Assembly (NCBI GenBank): GCA_001931905.2
Contig: MSJI02000765.1
Span: 1-64,000 of the forward strand
Length of the DNA: 64,000 nucleotides
Direction: 5' to 3'
From: Cladosporium sp. IMV 00045
Taxonomy: Eukaryota > Ascomycota > Dothideomycetes > Cladosporiales > Cladosporiaceae
The notes under the pieces are model-generated. The model had not been told where the DNA came from. It ran no database searches and saw only the letters and a list, made by a program, of their open reading frames with translations. The position numbers were made by a program, and so were the translations under genes. Positions 50,757 to 62,103 of the stretch are shown here, one piece after another. Positions within the stretch are counted from its first letter, which is position 1; every line of letters begins with the position of its first letter.

Positions 50757-52024
50757 GGCGTGATTCCTAGATGCCAAAGGGAGTACTGACAGAACGAACG
50801 TATGGGGGCACACGAAAGGGTGGGGGAGCGGGTAGGGTAGCTGGACAAGAAATAAGTGAATCAAGAATGTAACTTACAATACATTCACTCATCAGAACGG
50901 TTTACCCACGAAATTCGAGTAGAGATGATATCAGAGGCAAGAAGTAAAGGCAGGCATCTCAAATCTTGCGACTGTGTCTATTTGTAATAGACAGCATGTT
51001 CATTGGTAGGTGATTGAGGACTCCCAAGCTTGTTGCAGACCAAGCTGTCCCTTTCTGGTCGGCACAGGATAGCGAAATGCCTTCTGTCGTCCTTCAAGCT
51101 GTCAACAAAATCTCTTGAGGAGCATTCGCTGGAACAATCGAGGCAAGGCAGATGAGTCTTCCCCATACGCTTTCGATGCAGGTGTTGGATCTCAGTGACA
51201 CGGTGCTGAACCAAATTGGACACAGGGGATGAAGCTCCTGCAAAGCCATGGAAGAATTGCAGCAACATCTCAACCTCAATTTCTATGAGATCATGATGGA
51301 CTGATCATGGACACACGACAGGGGACACTAACAATAGCCATCAGTGCATGATCTTGAACAGCACCAATGAAATCGAACGAATTTACGAAGATCTTTCACA
51401 GGCAAGAAGATGTCCCGCTAACAAATATTTGCCTAACCTAGAACTTATGTTTTCAAGGGAGGTGGTAAGCTTGCGGATGTCGGTCTATCCTCCGTTTTCC
51501 CCTCCGAGTTCCCACTTTTCAGGGAGATAGAGTGAATACGAAGGAATAACGTTTTATGTATGAAGAAGAAAGGAAGAGAAGATCAGACGGAGAAGCGAAG
51601 GGTGAAAAGTGAAGTTGAATCGCACGGGCCGTTCCTGCCAGCCGTTGCTCTGAGCTCTCAAGTGTGCTGGGGATTTCTCGGCGGATTATGGTGGCACATC
51701 GCTCGCTCGCATGCCCCGATGACCACAGAGAGATGGCGGGGCAGAGCCTGGTCAGGTAATAGTGGCCTCGCCCAATTACGAGCGTCTGCTTTGTGACTCT
51801 TTCGCTCGACACCTGAGTGTCGTTTTTTTGACTTTCACCACTTTCCTACTACTCTCCAACGACAAGTCTTGAATCCTACAAACCATCCTTAACCTCTTTT
51901 CTTTCACCTAAGCCCTGCGTCCAAGCACAAAGACAACTTTGCACACGAGTCGTCGTTGCAACCTCCTACTTCAAGGTCGACCCCGCACTTTGTCAACAAA
52001 AAAACCACATCACACACTCTCAAC
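50757..52024. other. Intergenic, 1.3 kb, with an orphan Cys-rich frame
   Basis: Minus-strand 50978-51268 is open for 96 codons and has CLDCSSEC, but no start or upstream exon could be built (see findings). The part nearest 52025 is a pyrimidine-rich leader for the next gene. Confidence 0.4.
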
Positions 52025-52816
52025 ATGTCGAGCAGAGGTCGCGGTGCCGGCAAGTTCAAGGCGAAGCGTGGTGGTAGGTTTCGATCAAAATTTCTGTAAT
52101 CACATAACCGAATTTCTGGCTAACACACCAAAGGTGGCCGTCAATTTTCCAAAAACCTCAGACCGATCGAAGCTGATGGCGGCGAGAGCTCCATGTGGGC
52201 CGACCCCGTGCCCGAGGAGAACGACAGCTCCGAAGATTCGTCCGAAGAGGAGAGTTCTGAGGAGGAGTCTTCCGACGACGACGAGGCTCCCAAGAAGCCC
52301 GAAGCAGAGATGACGCGTGAGGAGCGTCGAGCCGCCGCCAAAGCGAAGAAGGACGCCGCGATCAAGAAGAAGCAAGGAACCGCACAGCCCGGCGACCTGC
52401 CTCCCAGCGACGACGAAGAGGAGGAGGAAGACGACGGCATGCCCTCCAACCCCAATCACAGCGCTGCCTCGCGCAAGATGGCCGACGCGGCTAAGGACCC
52501 GTCGAAAGCCAGCAAGCCGAAGAAGGTCACGGACCCGTCGCAACTTTCTCGTCGTGAGCGTGAGGCGCTGCAGGCTCAGCAGGCTAAGGAGAGGTATCAG
52601 AAGTTGCACGCTGAGGGCAAGACCGAGGAGGCGAGAGCGGATCTGGAGCGTCTGAAGCTTGTTCGTGAGCAGCGTGCTGAGGCCGCGGCGCGCAAAGAGG
52701 CCGAGAAGGCTGAGAGGGACGAGATTGAGAAGGAGAAGAAGGCACAGATGGAGAGGCTCGAGAGGCAGCAGGCCATGAAGGCGGCTAGGGGTGGTAAGAA
52801 GAAGGGTGGAAAGTAA
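52025..52816 (+). CDS. PDGFA-associated protein 1 / PP28-like phosphoprotein
   Basis: Two exons, 52025-52073 and 52134-52816, give 243 residues; the intron is 60 nt. The first exon encodes the basic start [17 protein letters not shown]. Acidic Ser/Glu/Asp blocks follow ([20 protein letters not shown]), which are typical casein kinase 2 substrates. The conserved HASPP28 segment is [11 protein letters not shown], then the [20 protein letters not shown] helix and a Lys/Glu-rich helical tail ending in GGKKKGGK. Homologues are small, abundant cytosolic or ribosome-associated phosphoproteins of unclear function. A CT-rich leader precedes the ATG, as in highly expressed fungal genes. Confidence 0.88.
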
Positions 52817-53728
52817 AGCTGTTCTGGTTGAAGGAAAGACAGCGGCCTTGGACATTCTTCACGATTACAAGAGTGGTGTTACGCCTATTATGCATGATGA
52901 TAGATGCATTGCGGTGCGCCGGTGTAGCGTACTTATCGAACGACAAATTATTTGGGATCGCTGTGGTCTTGTTTCCGATTTCTACAATATTTATTTCACG
53001 TTATATCGTTGAGTGCTGTGATATCTCTGCGGTAAGTAACCCTGGAAGCACCCTCCGAGTGACAGACAACAGCAGCCAGCAGAGTCAACACAACATGAGG
53101 CTTGCAAAGCATGCGTAGTAAACTCTTGCTACATGCATGACATGATCACTCGCAGCATTTACATCTCAGTGGGGTACCTAGATACCTTCTCACGCCATGA
53201 GCGAAGGTACTCACGTGCAGATAGATGTGAGGCGTGGGGTCGTTGATTGGATGGGCTTTGTTTCAAACGTGATATGCTGCTTTTGGCCGATGTTATCTTT
53301 ATCCTGTGTTCAGCGCCTAATAATAATTATATTTGCATTCCTACCTTCTCTCTTTCTACATGCAACAATCAGTGCTTCAACTTTCCTTCGCGAGCCTCCC
53401 CTGTCTCCTTTCTTCCTCACTCCCTTGATTACCCGCGGATCTTGACGCCGCTCTGCCACAGCCCACTTCTGGCGTGACGTAACCTGTGCTGGGGCTCGAG
53501 ATCCACGCGAAATCGACTACTGCAACTACCAACTCGAACTACCACCACACCGTTGCCCGAGGCGACTCACTGCTTCGAAAGAGAAGAAATTGGATCACCG
53601 CCAGAACCTGGGATTCGCAAACAGACACTTTCTATTGATACACCTAAACCCACCCTGCTACCTTCACTTCACTTCATCCTTCCACAACACATCCCACCTC
53701 TCCAGGCACCCGCCTTAACGCTGCCGCC
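52817..53728. other. Intergenic upstream of oxysterol-binding protein gene
   Basis: About 910 bases. The last 400 are pyrimidine-rich with CA-rich runs, a likely promoter and 5' leader. No gene seen. Confidence 0.5.
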
Positions 53729-55129
53729 ATGAGCGCGAGTGCACCAACAACCCCCGCTCAGTCCACACCGGCTTCTGTCGACTCCTCTCGCGCTGGCACC
53801 CCGGCGCCCTACAAGGACGACCCTAAGGATGTCGCCAAAGATGGCAAGACTCCAGACGACTCGTCCAAGTTGAAGACCTTCCTTTCCATCCTCAAGCGCT
53901 TCATCGGCGTCTCGGATATTGCGGCCGTTCGCTTCTCCCTTCCCGCCCAGCTGCTCGAGCCCATTCCCAATCTGGAGTACTGGCACTACCTCGACAGGCC
54001 GGAGACCTTCATCGCGATCGGCGACAGCAAAGATGACTTGGGACGTATGCTGGGGTGCTTGAGGTTTTGGTTCACAAAAGATTTGAAGTACGTCAAAGGC
54101 AAGCCTTGCAAGCCGTATAACAGCACGCTTGGAGAGTTCTTCCGTTGCAACTGGGAGGTGGAGGATAGCTCGCCCAGCCTGAGAGGCGAAGAGGACAAGC
54201 CAAATCTCCAGCAGACCCCTGCTGCACCGGACGGCTCTACAACCAAGAACAAGAAGGTTAAGGTGTCTTACCTGACCGAGCAGACCTCCCACCACCCACC
54301 CGTCAGCGCTTACTACGTTGACTGCCCCGACAAGGGTATCTCTGCGCAGGGTTTCGACCAGCTCTCCGCCAAGTTCACTGGAACTTCCGTCCGCGTCACT
54401 CCCGGCCAGTACAACGAGGGCATCTACGTGTGCCTGCACCGCCTCGATGACGAAACCTACCGCCTCACACACCCCGCCGCCTACCTTTCTGGCTTCCTTC
54501 GCGGCAACCCTTACGTCTCCGTTGCAGACACCTGCTTCGTGACGTGCAAGAAAACTGGCATCAAAGTCATCCTGCACTACCTCGAGGAAGGTTACTTCGG
54601 CAAGACCCAGAACAAGGTCGAGGGAGTCGTCTACAAAACCGACGTGGACAAGGACACCATCAGTCGCATCAAGGACGTCCCCGAGAAAGACGTCCTGGGC
54701 CGCATTGACGGCTGCTGGCAAGACAAGGTCTGGTTCTCCTACGGATCCAAGGACTTCAAGAAGACGGACGAGAAGGACCGCGTGCTGCTCATCGACGTCT
54801 CCCCTCTCTTCCCCGCTCAGAAACTCTGCCCTCCGCCCGAGGAGCAGCTGCCGAACGAGTCGCGCCGCTTCTGGGGCGACGTCACTGAGGCGATCCAGAA
54901 CAAGCAGTTCAGCAAGGCGACGGACCTCAAGACACAGCTGGAAGAGCGACAGCGCGAGCGCGCCGCCGAGCGTAAGGCGCAAGGTAAAGAGTGGAAGCCG
55001 CGCTTCTTCACCGGCGCGGTGGAACCCAAGGGCCAGCCCGTGCTGTCTGAGGAGGGTTTGGCGGCCATGAAGGGCCTGCACGAGGACAACTTCAAATTGC
55101 AGCCGCCTGCGGAGTACGGTGCGTTGTAG
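53729..55129 (+). CDS. Oxysterol-binding protein, Kes1/Osh4 type
   Basis: Single exon, 466 residues. A disordered Ser/Thr/Pro N-terminus of about 45 residues precedes the ORD lipid-transfer barrel. The family fingerprint EQTSHHPP is at residues 184-191, within VSYLTEQTSHHPPVSAYY, and supplies the PI4P-binding histidines. The lid region (LKTFLSILKRFIGVSDI), KPYNSTLGEFFRC and the C-terminal ESRRFWGDVTEAI are also present. There is no PH domain, as in Kes1/Osh4, so this is a short OSBP. These proteins exchange sterol for PI4P between ER and Golgi or plasma membrane. A long antisense frame covers the same interval but has no family features. Confidence 0.95.
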   Translation: MSASAPTTPAQSTPASVDSSRAGTPAPYKDDPKDVAKDGKTPDDSSKLKTFLSILKRFIGVSDIAAVRFSLPAQLLEPIPNLEYWHYLDRPETFIAIGDSKDDLGRMLGCLRFWFTKDLKYVKGKPCKPYNSTLGEFFRCNWEVEDSSPSLRGEEDKPNLQQTPAAPDGSTTKNKKVKVSYLTEQTSHHPPVSAYYVDCPDKGISAQGFDQLSAKFTGTSVRVTPGQYNEGIYVCLHRLDDETYRLTHPAAYLSGFLRGNPYVSVADTCFVTCKKTGIKVILHYLEEGYFGKTQNKVEGVVYKTDVDKDTISRIKDVPEKDVLGRIDGCWQDKVWFSYGSKDFKKTDEKDRVLLIDVSPLFPAQKLCPPPEEQLPNESRRFWGDVTEAIQNKQFSKATDLKTQLEERQRERAAERKAQGKEWKPRFFTGAVEPKGQPVLSEEGLAAMKGLHEDNFKLQPPAEYGAL

Positions 55130-56134
55130 AGCAATAGACGAGCATCAAGAGGTAGATTTGGGAAGTGATTGGGGGAAATTTGCATACTTCGAAGCCTGGT
55201 GGCGACGATGGCGGTCAGCGTTTGTTGATGGGAAGATGGCGGAGGTTGGGTCCTGTTATGAGGAGAGGCTTCGCTTTCGATCGCGGGAGCATGACGGCGT
55301 TGTTGGCGCGTTGTTTTTTGGTACAATTGTCTTTTACCGACTCTTTTAGACGTTGATGATCCGTCTTTTTGCGCTGTGGCATGGATTTCGGGCCCCGATT
55401 TTGTGTTGTTGGAAGAGAGGGCTCGACGCGAGTAACAAATAGATGTGCATAAACCTGGTGGCATGAATTCTTGAACACTGTCTTGTTGTCTTTTCCTGTC
55501 AATCATCTTGGTTCGAAGCTCTAGACCTGCCGTTACTCGATCCCTATCTGTAAAGAAGCCCTGACCTCTGATGTATAACGGTTTGTTGGTATCGCCGTTT
55601 AGGCGTTGTTCCATGAGTCGTGCCTGGCTCTGGCCCTAGGGACTAAAGCATTAATCGACTTCGACATATAGACCATTCCAGGCTGGCACATGCTGCTATA
55701 TCCCCAGCCTTGTATTATCGTCCACTACTGCAACTTCAGGTTTCGCGTTTCTGGTACTGAAGGCCCGAGCGCGGTGAGAGTTTCGTGAGGCTCGCTCATC
55801 AAATGCTTTTGGGAGGAGGAGGAACAAGACCAGGGAACTTGAAAGTCAGGGACAAGCTGAACACGCGCCCGGACGCGACTCTGGCTGGCTGTTGCGTCGA
55901 TCACTTCGGGAGTAACACCGACCACGACTACTACACTTCATTACAACAAATACAATCAATTCCTACTACACTTGCGAGAATCGTGAACAGCACGTAGCGA
56001 AACACTACACTCCCAGCCCCAATCGAGCCCACTTAACGCCAACGACATCGACAAACACGCCGCAACAACACCACCCCAGCTCCTCAACAATGCAGCGCGG
56101 GTTGTTGTCCTAGAACACACCACCACCCCGAGCC
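55130..56134. other. Intergenic upstream of Mto1/ApsB-like gene
   Basis: About 1 kb; the last 200 bases are C/A-rich leader. Nothing else seen. Confidence 0.5.
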
Positions 56135-59100
56135 ATGAATCAGGGTGAAATCGACACTCTCAACAGCAGCAGCAGCCCCGCTCGACGCAGACCGAGAAAA
56201 CTGGAAGTGCGCAGCGCGCGAACGAGCGTCGACGAAAGCGCAATGGACCTCTCGCACCTCCAGAAGAGCTCCAACGAGCACGAGCACGAGCACGGAAACT
56301 CCCACGACGACCCTTTCAGCAAATCCACTGCGACCGACCCCTTCAGCCAACCGGACCACCAGCTCCCTCCCTTGCCTATCGACGAGCACTGCTATTTCAG
56401 CGAGAACACTTCAGAATCCGCCATGCAGAGATCGGAGGACGAGCCGAGCGAGCTTTCGGCCCAGAGCGAGGAGGAAGGACACAGTCTCCTCGACGAGAAG
56501 GAAATGCGCCGCCACCTCATGGACGTCGAGTCTAGCTTCCTCCCTGAAGCCGCGCCGGCGCCGTCGTACGGCGAGAGCGTCGGTTTGGACGATACGTACG
56601 TCGAGCTGGGGAAGTCGGAGAGGTCGCAGCAGCAGCCGGAGGAGGGTATGTTGGCTAGTCTGAGGAGCCCACACGGCCGATCTGGGCGGGAATCGGAGCA
56701 GGGACAGGAACAATCGCGCGCGCGGGAGAATGAGCTGCGGGATGCCGAGCTGCAGAATAGTATGGGTAGTTTTGGGAGCTCTGCGACTGAGAACGAGAGC
56801 GGATATAGTGTTGATTCGCCAGCTGCGGCGGCTTCGCAACGCACCAGCTCGCGGCATGCGCAGACGGCTGATGCTTCGAGTAGTCAGTCTGGGGGCGCAC
56901 GCCAGCCTTTTGTGCAGTCTGTTTCGGACCTTTCATCTAGCTCACGGCCTACTACACCGAGAGATCGCCCTGCCTCCAAGACGCAAGATGCACCGACTCC
57001 TCCTGCGGAGGATGTCCCTCTGCCTTCGTCACGCGCTGCTTCCACGATGGGAAGCTCACAAATGCATTCACCTCGACGGCTTCGTCCGGCTTTCCTTAGT
57101 AGTCGACAAGTCAGCACGGCGTCTTCTAGGTCGACTAACACAATGTCATCGGGGGTTTCCGGCAGTGACACCACCGTTGGGGCGGACTTTGCGTTGCAGA
57201 CCGGCGGTTCAAGACCTGGGGCCAATCCAACCGGCGGCAATAGCATTCGCGCTTCGGACTTCTTGAACCGCTTGCCGAGCATGGGAAGTGAGGCATCATA
57301 CATGAGTCGCGATGCGGATACATTTCCCACAATGGGACGTCTGTCTGAGAACAAGGATCAGAAGCGACTGTCGACTCGCTTCGAGGAAGACGAGGAACCT
57401 CGCACACCGCGACCCTTTACCGCTCGCAACGACGCGCCAACTGACACCGTCCTAGCACAGCGGATCCAAAACATCCAAGTGCCAGAAACCGTCGCTCGGG
57501 ACTTCCGTGCTAGGAATCCAACACTCACTGACAAACGTCCTGCTTCATCCGATGGGCCGGCACCTTCTGCTTCGATGGGCGGTGACAGACCGCGCAGGAC
57601 GCTGACTCTCAAAGAACAAAATGGCAAGATTGACAAGCTCAGCAAGGAGAATTTCGACTTGAAATTGAAGATTCATTTCCTCGACCAAGCTCTGCGCAGC
57701 CATTCCGACGAGGGCGTGCAAGAGCTGATCGACAAGAATGTTCAGTTGCAGACGGATCTCGCGAACGAGAGGAGGGAGTCGCAGTCAATGCGCCGCAAGA
57801 TTCGCGAGTTGGAGCGGAAAGGGAAAGAACTCGAGCAGGGTCTCGAAGAAGCGCAGAGGGCCAAAGATGCCCCTCGTGATGAGAACTTGGAAGAGGACGA
57901 CCCGACACTACAGGCTGAGATGCACGAGGAGATCCTCTACCTCCGCCAGCAACTCGACTACTCGGAAAACCAAGTCACGACAATGCGCGAGGAGATGCTG
58001 ACGGAGAAGCTGGAAAAGCGCAAGATGGCCGAGCATATGCGCAGCATGGCGGGCCACCGCGCCGAAGACAGCTCCGGCGTGCGCGAGACTATGGAGATGT
58101 GGCAGGACCTCCTCAACGCCGAGACTGGACGCCGAGAGCAATCGGAAGAGGATGCTCGGAAGCTCAGGGAAGAGCTGGCCGCGCTGCGCATCGAGCGTGC
58201 TTCTTCCGCGACGAGTCGTTTGGAGAAACGCCCGAGCCGGAGCAGCAGGCTTGGAGTGCCGCAGAGTGCTGACGAAGAGTCGAATTACTCGAATGGTCTG
58301 CAGGGGACTGAGTCGAGCGATACATTGGTCGAGGGTTTGAGGCATGAGATCGCCGAGCTTCGTCGTGACTTGGGCGCGCAAACGAGCATGCTCACGTCGA
58401 GGAACCGAGAACGTGAAAGGCTCCAGCAAGAGATTGAGGATCTCAAACTTCTGCAGCGTAAGAGCGATGGCGCTCGCTCTGTTGCTGGTGAAAGCATCTT
58501 TGAACGATCGATTTCGCGGGCTCATCAACGTGCACCATCCCGCGCGAGCGATGGCACTGGCGTCACGGATGCGGAGCGTGATGAATGGGACCGGAAAGAA
58601 GGCCAACTACGCGACCAGAATGCCGAGCTCCGACTCAAGTATCAGGACCTGGAGAGGACGCACAACACACATCTTCAATACGTCACCGCTCTCGAAGGCG
58701 ATTTCCAAGAGATGGAGAACGACCTTAACGAAACCACGGAAGATCTCAAGGCCGTTGCCGTCGAGCGTGACGAGGCTTTGCAGACTGGTGAACAGCTTCA
58801 AAACGAGTATGAGAGATTGGAGCAGGAGGCTGTTGCGGAGATTGAGAAGCTTGAGAAGGAGGTTGAGCAATTACACACTCAACTCCAGGGAGCGGTGAAG
58901 AAGGCTCACAAGACGCAGACGAAGCTCGATCACACCACCGATGGTTACAAGGGTTTGCAAGGCGAGCTGAGAGAAATCACGCAGAGCGTCATGAACCTGG
59001 AAGACGAGAAGCAGGCGAACATGCGGACAATCGAGACTCTGGAACAGCAGCTCGCCGAGACCGAGGAGGAGCTGCAGAAGTGGGAGGAGAAGTGCAAGGA

Positions 59101-60829
59101 GCTCGATCAGAAGAACCGCAAGCTTGAGATCACCCAGGAGTCTCTCCACTCCGAGATCACGTTCTTGCGTGAGGAGCAGGAGGGCGACAAGATTAAGATC
59201 GGCGAACTTGAAGATGCTCTCAACGCTGCGAACCAGAATATCCAGGACGAGCAGGAGAAGCTGAGGGAGATCGAGGAGGAGATCGTTCAGGAGCGCCAGC
59301 AACGTGACGTTCTGGAGAATCAGTCCAAGGAGGAAGTCCAGAAGGTGCTTGATGACCTGAACAATGAAGGAGCTAAGACCAAGGACGAAATTCGCAAGTT
59401 GAGACGAGCTTTGTCCGCGAAGGAAGTTGAGGCTAGCTCGTGGAGGCAGAGACTCGAGGAGCTCGAGCAGAGCTTGCGCCATGTGCTTGGTGAGCCCGAT
59501 GGTACCAAGCAGAGCATGCTTGCCGAGATTGAGAAACTCCAGCGTGATCTCGAGCAGACCGCCAACTACCTCGACCGCGCGAAGATGGATGTTGCGGACA
59601 AGGACCGATTGCTCAGGCACCGTGACGGCTTGCTCGAGAGTACCAGCTTGGAGAGCAGACGTCTGTCCGACCTTCTCGACAAGGAGCGCACGGCCAGGAA
59701 GCACGACCTTGAGTTGTTCGAGAAGGAGTCTCGTGGAAAGGCCACGACTATGCGCACGATCGCCCAGCACGAATCGCGTGTGCTGGAACTCGAGACGGCG
59801 TACAGCCAGGACAAGCGCAAGATGGCTGCATTGGAGCAACAGTACCGCGACCAGCTGTCTGACCGCAACGCTCTCCTCCTGGCTCTGTGGAACAGACTCT
59901 CAACCCTCTGTGGCACAGACTGGTCGCAGATTAACAGTCTCGTCAACGGCGAAGTCCCCTCGGTGGACGTTATCGGACGCAGCCTTCCCAGCTTCAACAA
60001 GAACATAATTTCCGCTGTTAAGAAGATCGAAAGCATCATGGGAGACTTCAAGAAACGCATCAAATCCACTGAGAAGGACCTCGACAAAGACTACCGCACG
60101 CTCGAGCACAACCTCGACCTGCGCATCCGCCGCATGGACAGCCTCGAGCGCGCCCTGCAAGAAACCCAAGCCCGCATGGCCGAAGAGCAACAAGCAGCCG
60201 CCGCCGCAGCCGCCGCATCTCAACGACCCCAACCCGGCCGCTCCGTCAGCTCGCGCAGCACGAAGAGCAGCGAAGAAATCGTCAAACTCAAGAACGAGCT
60301 CAAACTGCTCAAAGCGGAGCTGAAATTCCACCGCCAGCACCCCAGCGCCATGGCGCAGCAGCTCATCCACGCGCAGAACCAAGGCCACACCCGCCGACCG
60401 TCCACCGGCAGCGGCGGCGCGACCAAACCGCCCAGCCCCGCGCGCACGATCATGAGCACGCTCCTGCGCCACCACAGCGCGGACCAGACCACCCACGCCC
60501 AGCAGCAGCACGACCAGCACATCGCGCAAGCGGCCCAGGCCGTCTCGCAGGCTACGGGCTTGCAGGGGCAGAGCCAGAGCATCGCGCTCGATCAGACCGC
60601 GGCTGCTGCTCCTAGTGAGCAGAGGTGGATTCATCGGTTGAAGGAGATGGAGAGGCGGTTGAAGCAGGAGAGGGAGGGGAGGTTGCTTGATCGCAGGGGC
60701 GCAAGGGAGAGATTGGAGGAGGGGAGGGCGCAGAATGAGGAGTTGAGGCAACTTTTGGAGAGGGAGAGGGAGGGGAGGGAGGGGAGTGTGGGGGTTGGGG
60801 CGGAGGAGGAGGGGGAGGGTGGTAGGTAG
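56135..60829 (+). CDS. Mto1/ApsB-like microtubule-organising coiled-coil protein
   Basis: Single exon, 1564 residues. The first 480 residues are disordered, rich in Ser, Glu and Pro. A centrosomin motif 1 (CM1) begins at about residue 488 (LTLKEQNGKIDKLSKENFDL...KIHFLDQAL), the element that binds and activates the gamma-tubulin complex. Long coiled coil runs from about 515 to 1290. Near the C-terminus an Ala/Gln-rich linker leads to the Mto2-binding-like helix WIHRLKEMERRLKQEREGR with LLDRRGARERL (about 1496-1540). The combination of CM1 and this C-terminal helix identifies Mto1 of fission yeast and ApsB of Aspergillus, which nucleate cytoplasmic microtubules at non-spindle-pole sites and septa. 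The extreme C-terminus is Gly/Glu-rich. Confidence 0.88.
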   Translation: MNQGEIDTLNSSSSPARRRPRKLEVRSARTSVDESAMDLSHLQKSSNEHEHEHGNSHDDPFSKSTATDPFSQPDHQLPPLPIDEHCYFSENTSESAMQRSEDEPSELSAQSEEEGHSLLDEKEMRRHLMDVESSFLPEAAPAPSYGESVGLDDTYVELGKSERSQQQPEEGMLASLRSPHGRSGRESEQGQEQSRARENELRDAELQNSMGSFGSSATENESGYSVDSPAAAASQRTSSRHAQTADASSSQSGGARQPFVQSVSDLSSSSRPTTPRDRPASKTQDAPTPPAEDVPLPSSRAASTMGSSQMHSPRRLRPAFLSSRQVSTASSRSTNTMSSGVSGSDTTVGADFALQTGGSRPGANPTGGNSIRASDFLNRLPSMGSEASYMSRDADTFPTMGRLSENKDQKRLSTRFEEDEEPRTPRPFTARNDAPTDTVLAQRIQNIQVPETVARDFRARNPTLTDKRPASSDGPAPSASMGGDRPRRTLTLKEQNGKIDKLSKENFDLKLKIHFLDQALRSHSDEGVQELIDKNVQLQTDLANERRESQSMRRKIRELERKGKELEQGLEEAQRAKDAPRDENLEEDDPTLQAEMHEEILYLRQQLDYSENQVTTMREEMLTEKLEKRKMAEHMRSMAGHRAEDSSGVRETMEMWQDLLNAETGRREQSEEDARKLREELAALRIERASSATSRLEKRPSRSSRLGVPQSADEESNYSNGLQGTESSDTLVEGLRHEIAELRRDLGAQTSMLTSRNRERERLQQEIEDLKLLQRKSDGARSVAGESIFERSISRAHQRAPSRASDGTGVTDAERDEWDRKEGQLRDQNAELRLKYQDLERTHNTHLQYVTALEGDFQEMENDLNETTEDLKAVAVERDEALQTGEQLQNEYERLEQEAVAEIEKLEKEVEQLHTQLQGAVKKAHKTQTKLDHTTDGYKGLQGELREITQSVMNLEDEKQANMRTIETLEQQLAETEEELQKWEEKCKELDQKNRKLEITQESLHSEITFLREEQEGDKIKIGELEDALNAANQNIQDEQEKLREIEEEIVQERQQRDVLENQSKEEVQKVLDDLNNEGAKTKDEIRKLRRALSAKEVEASSWRQRLEELEQSLRHVLGEPDGTKQSMLAEIEKLQRDLEQTANYLDRAKMDVADKDRLLRHRDGLLESTSLESRRLSDLLDKERTARKHDLELFEKESRGKATTMRTIAQHESRVLELETAYSQDKRKMAALEQQYRDQLSDRNALLLALWNRLSTLCGTDWSQINSLVNGEVPSVDVIGRSLPSFNKNIISAVKKIESIMGDFKKRIKSTEKDLDKDYRTLEHNLDLRIRRMDSLERALQETQARMAEEQQAAAAAAAASQRPQPGRSVSSRSTKSSEEIVKLKNELKLLKAELKFHRQHPSAMAQQLIHAQNQGHTRRPSTGSGGATKPPSPARTIMSTLLRHHSADQTTHAQQQHDQHIAQAAQAVSQATGLQGQSQSIALDQTAAAAPSEQRWIHRLKEMERRLKQEREGRLLDRRGARERLEEGRAQNEELRQLLEREREGREGSVGVGAEEEGEGGR

Positions 60830-62103
60830 GTAGGGTAGGGTTGAGTTTGTTGGTGATGATGGGTTCTTTGTACGACGACTTGATTGGAGTGGTGTTGATG
60901 GTTCTTGCGGATGGGATGGGTTTTGTTGATGGAGGATGCTTGTGTGGATGACATTGCTATCTTGCTAGCTCGGGAGCGGCATGCATGGATGGGATGGTGA
61001 TATGGGAGAAGGCATTTCTTATTTCGTATGGATTGGTTCTGTTATAGTAATGTTTGATCTATCTCGGACACTACTCATGAACATGCCGCCGTTCGTAAGG
61101 TAGACCCGCCCATGCGATGTCAGTACATCCTACCTTATGATCAATCATGCGCTTGAACCTCCCATGCTGGAGTCGATGAAATATCCGCATTTCAAAATGA
61201 TGATAAAATGTTAGATCAGTCAAAGCAAGAAAGACCCAGCAGGAGTTGTGCGAGTCAGTCGCCAAGCTCGTAAGGCTGTAGGGCGCCTGCCACCCAAGAG
61301 TCAAGTTCAGCCTTGCGACGACTTTAGTGCGCTCTTAGCCGGTACTGCGATTGGAGGAGACGATGATGGATGACTGGCGTTTGCGCGTTCGGTCACGCCG
61401 ATGTTGACTTCTAGAATGCAGGCTGGCATTGTAATTGTCGAGTTGCTGCTGCGAGAAGAAAAAAACATGTGGTGGCGGAGGAAATGTGGCATTCTGCAGT
61501 CATCCGACCTTGTCTCGTGAGAGCCGCAATCAACAATAGCTTTCAACCCGGTCTCGGATGGTGGCATGACGTGAAAACCGACGATGGACCCGAGACTGCA
61601 CTCGACTGCGCCCAGCCTCCTACGGCCCCGCGATGACTTGATTTTACCTGGATGGAGAAGACCGTTATGCTAACCATGGAAAACGCCAAGGGCGAGCGGT
61701 GCCGCTCTGCCATCCTTTTGTTTCGCGCGCGCCGCGGTCTTGATTCTTCTTCTCGTTCTTGGTCTACTGTTGGTCCTCTACTCTGCTACCTGAGGTATAC
61801 ATCACAAAATCTACCCATCTTCCATCGCGAAACATCTCTCAAACGCCACATCCAACGCCCACCTACACTTCACAGAAGCGCCCGCATCACGTCGCTTACA
61901 GCCTTGCCGCTAAGCCCCGCCGCCCGCAGCAGCCGATCCCGCGCCCTCATCATCAGCTCCAGCAACCACTCGACATACATACATCTACGACCGAATACAA
62001 CAAAATCCACCACCACCGCTCCCGCTCTTCCACTTGACCCTACACCTCTTGCCTCGCGCGCTCAAAGCCGGCAATACGCCGTGAACACCTTTTTTCTTGA
62101 ATC
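60830..62103. other. Intergenic upstream of metacaspase gene
   Basis: About 1.3 kb with only short frames. The last 250 bases are C/A-rich 5' leader. Confidence 0.5.

Noticed and set aside
53669..55081. 470-codon open frame antisense to the oxysterol-binding protein gene
   Set aside because: The sense strand encodes a clear OSBP with its fingerprint. The antisense frame has no domain and arises from biased third positions.
58871..59839. 322-codon antisense frame inside the Mto1/ApsB-like gene
   Set aside because: Leu-rich complement of a Glu/Lys-rich coiled coil; no independent evidence.
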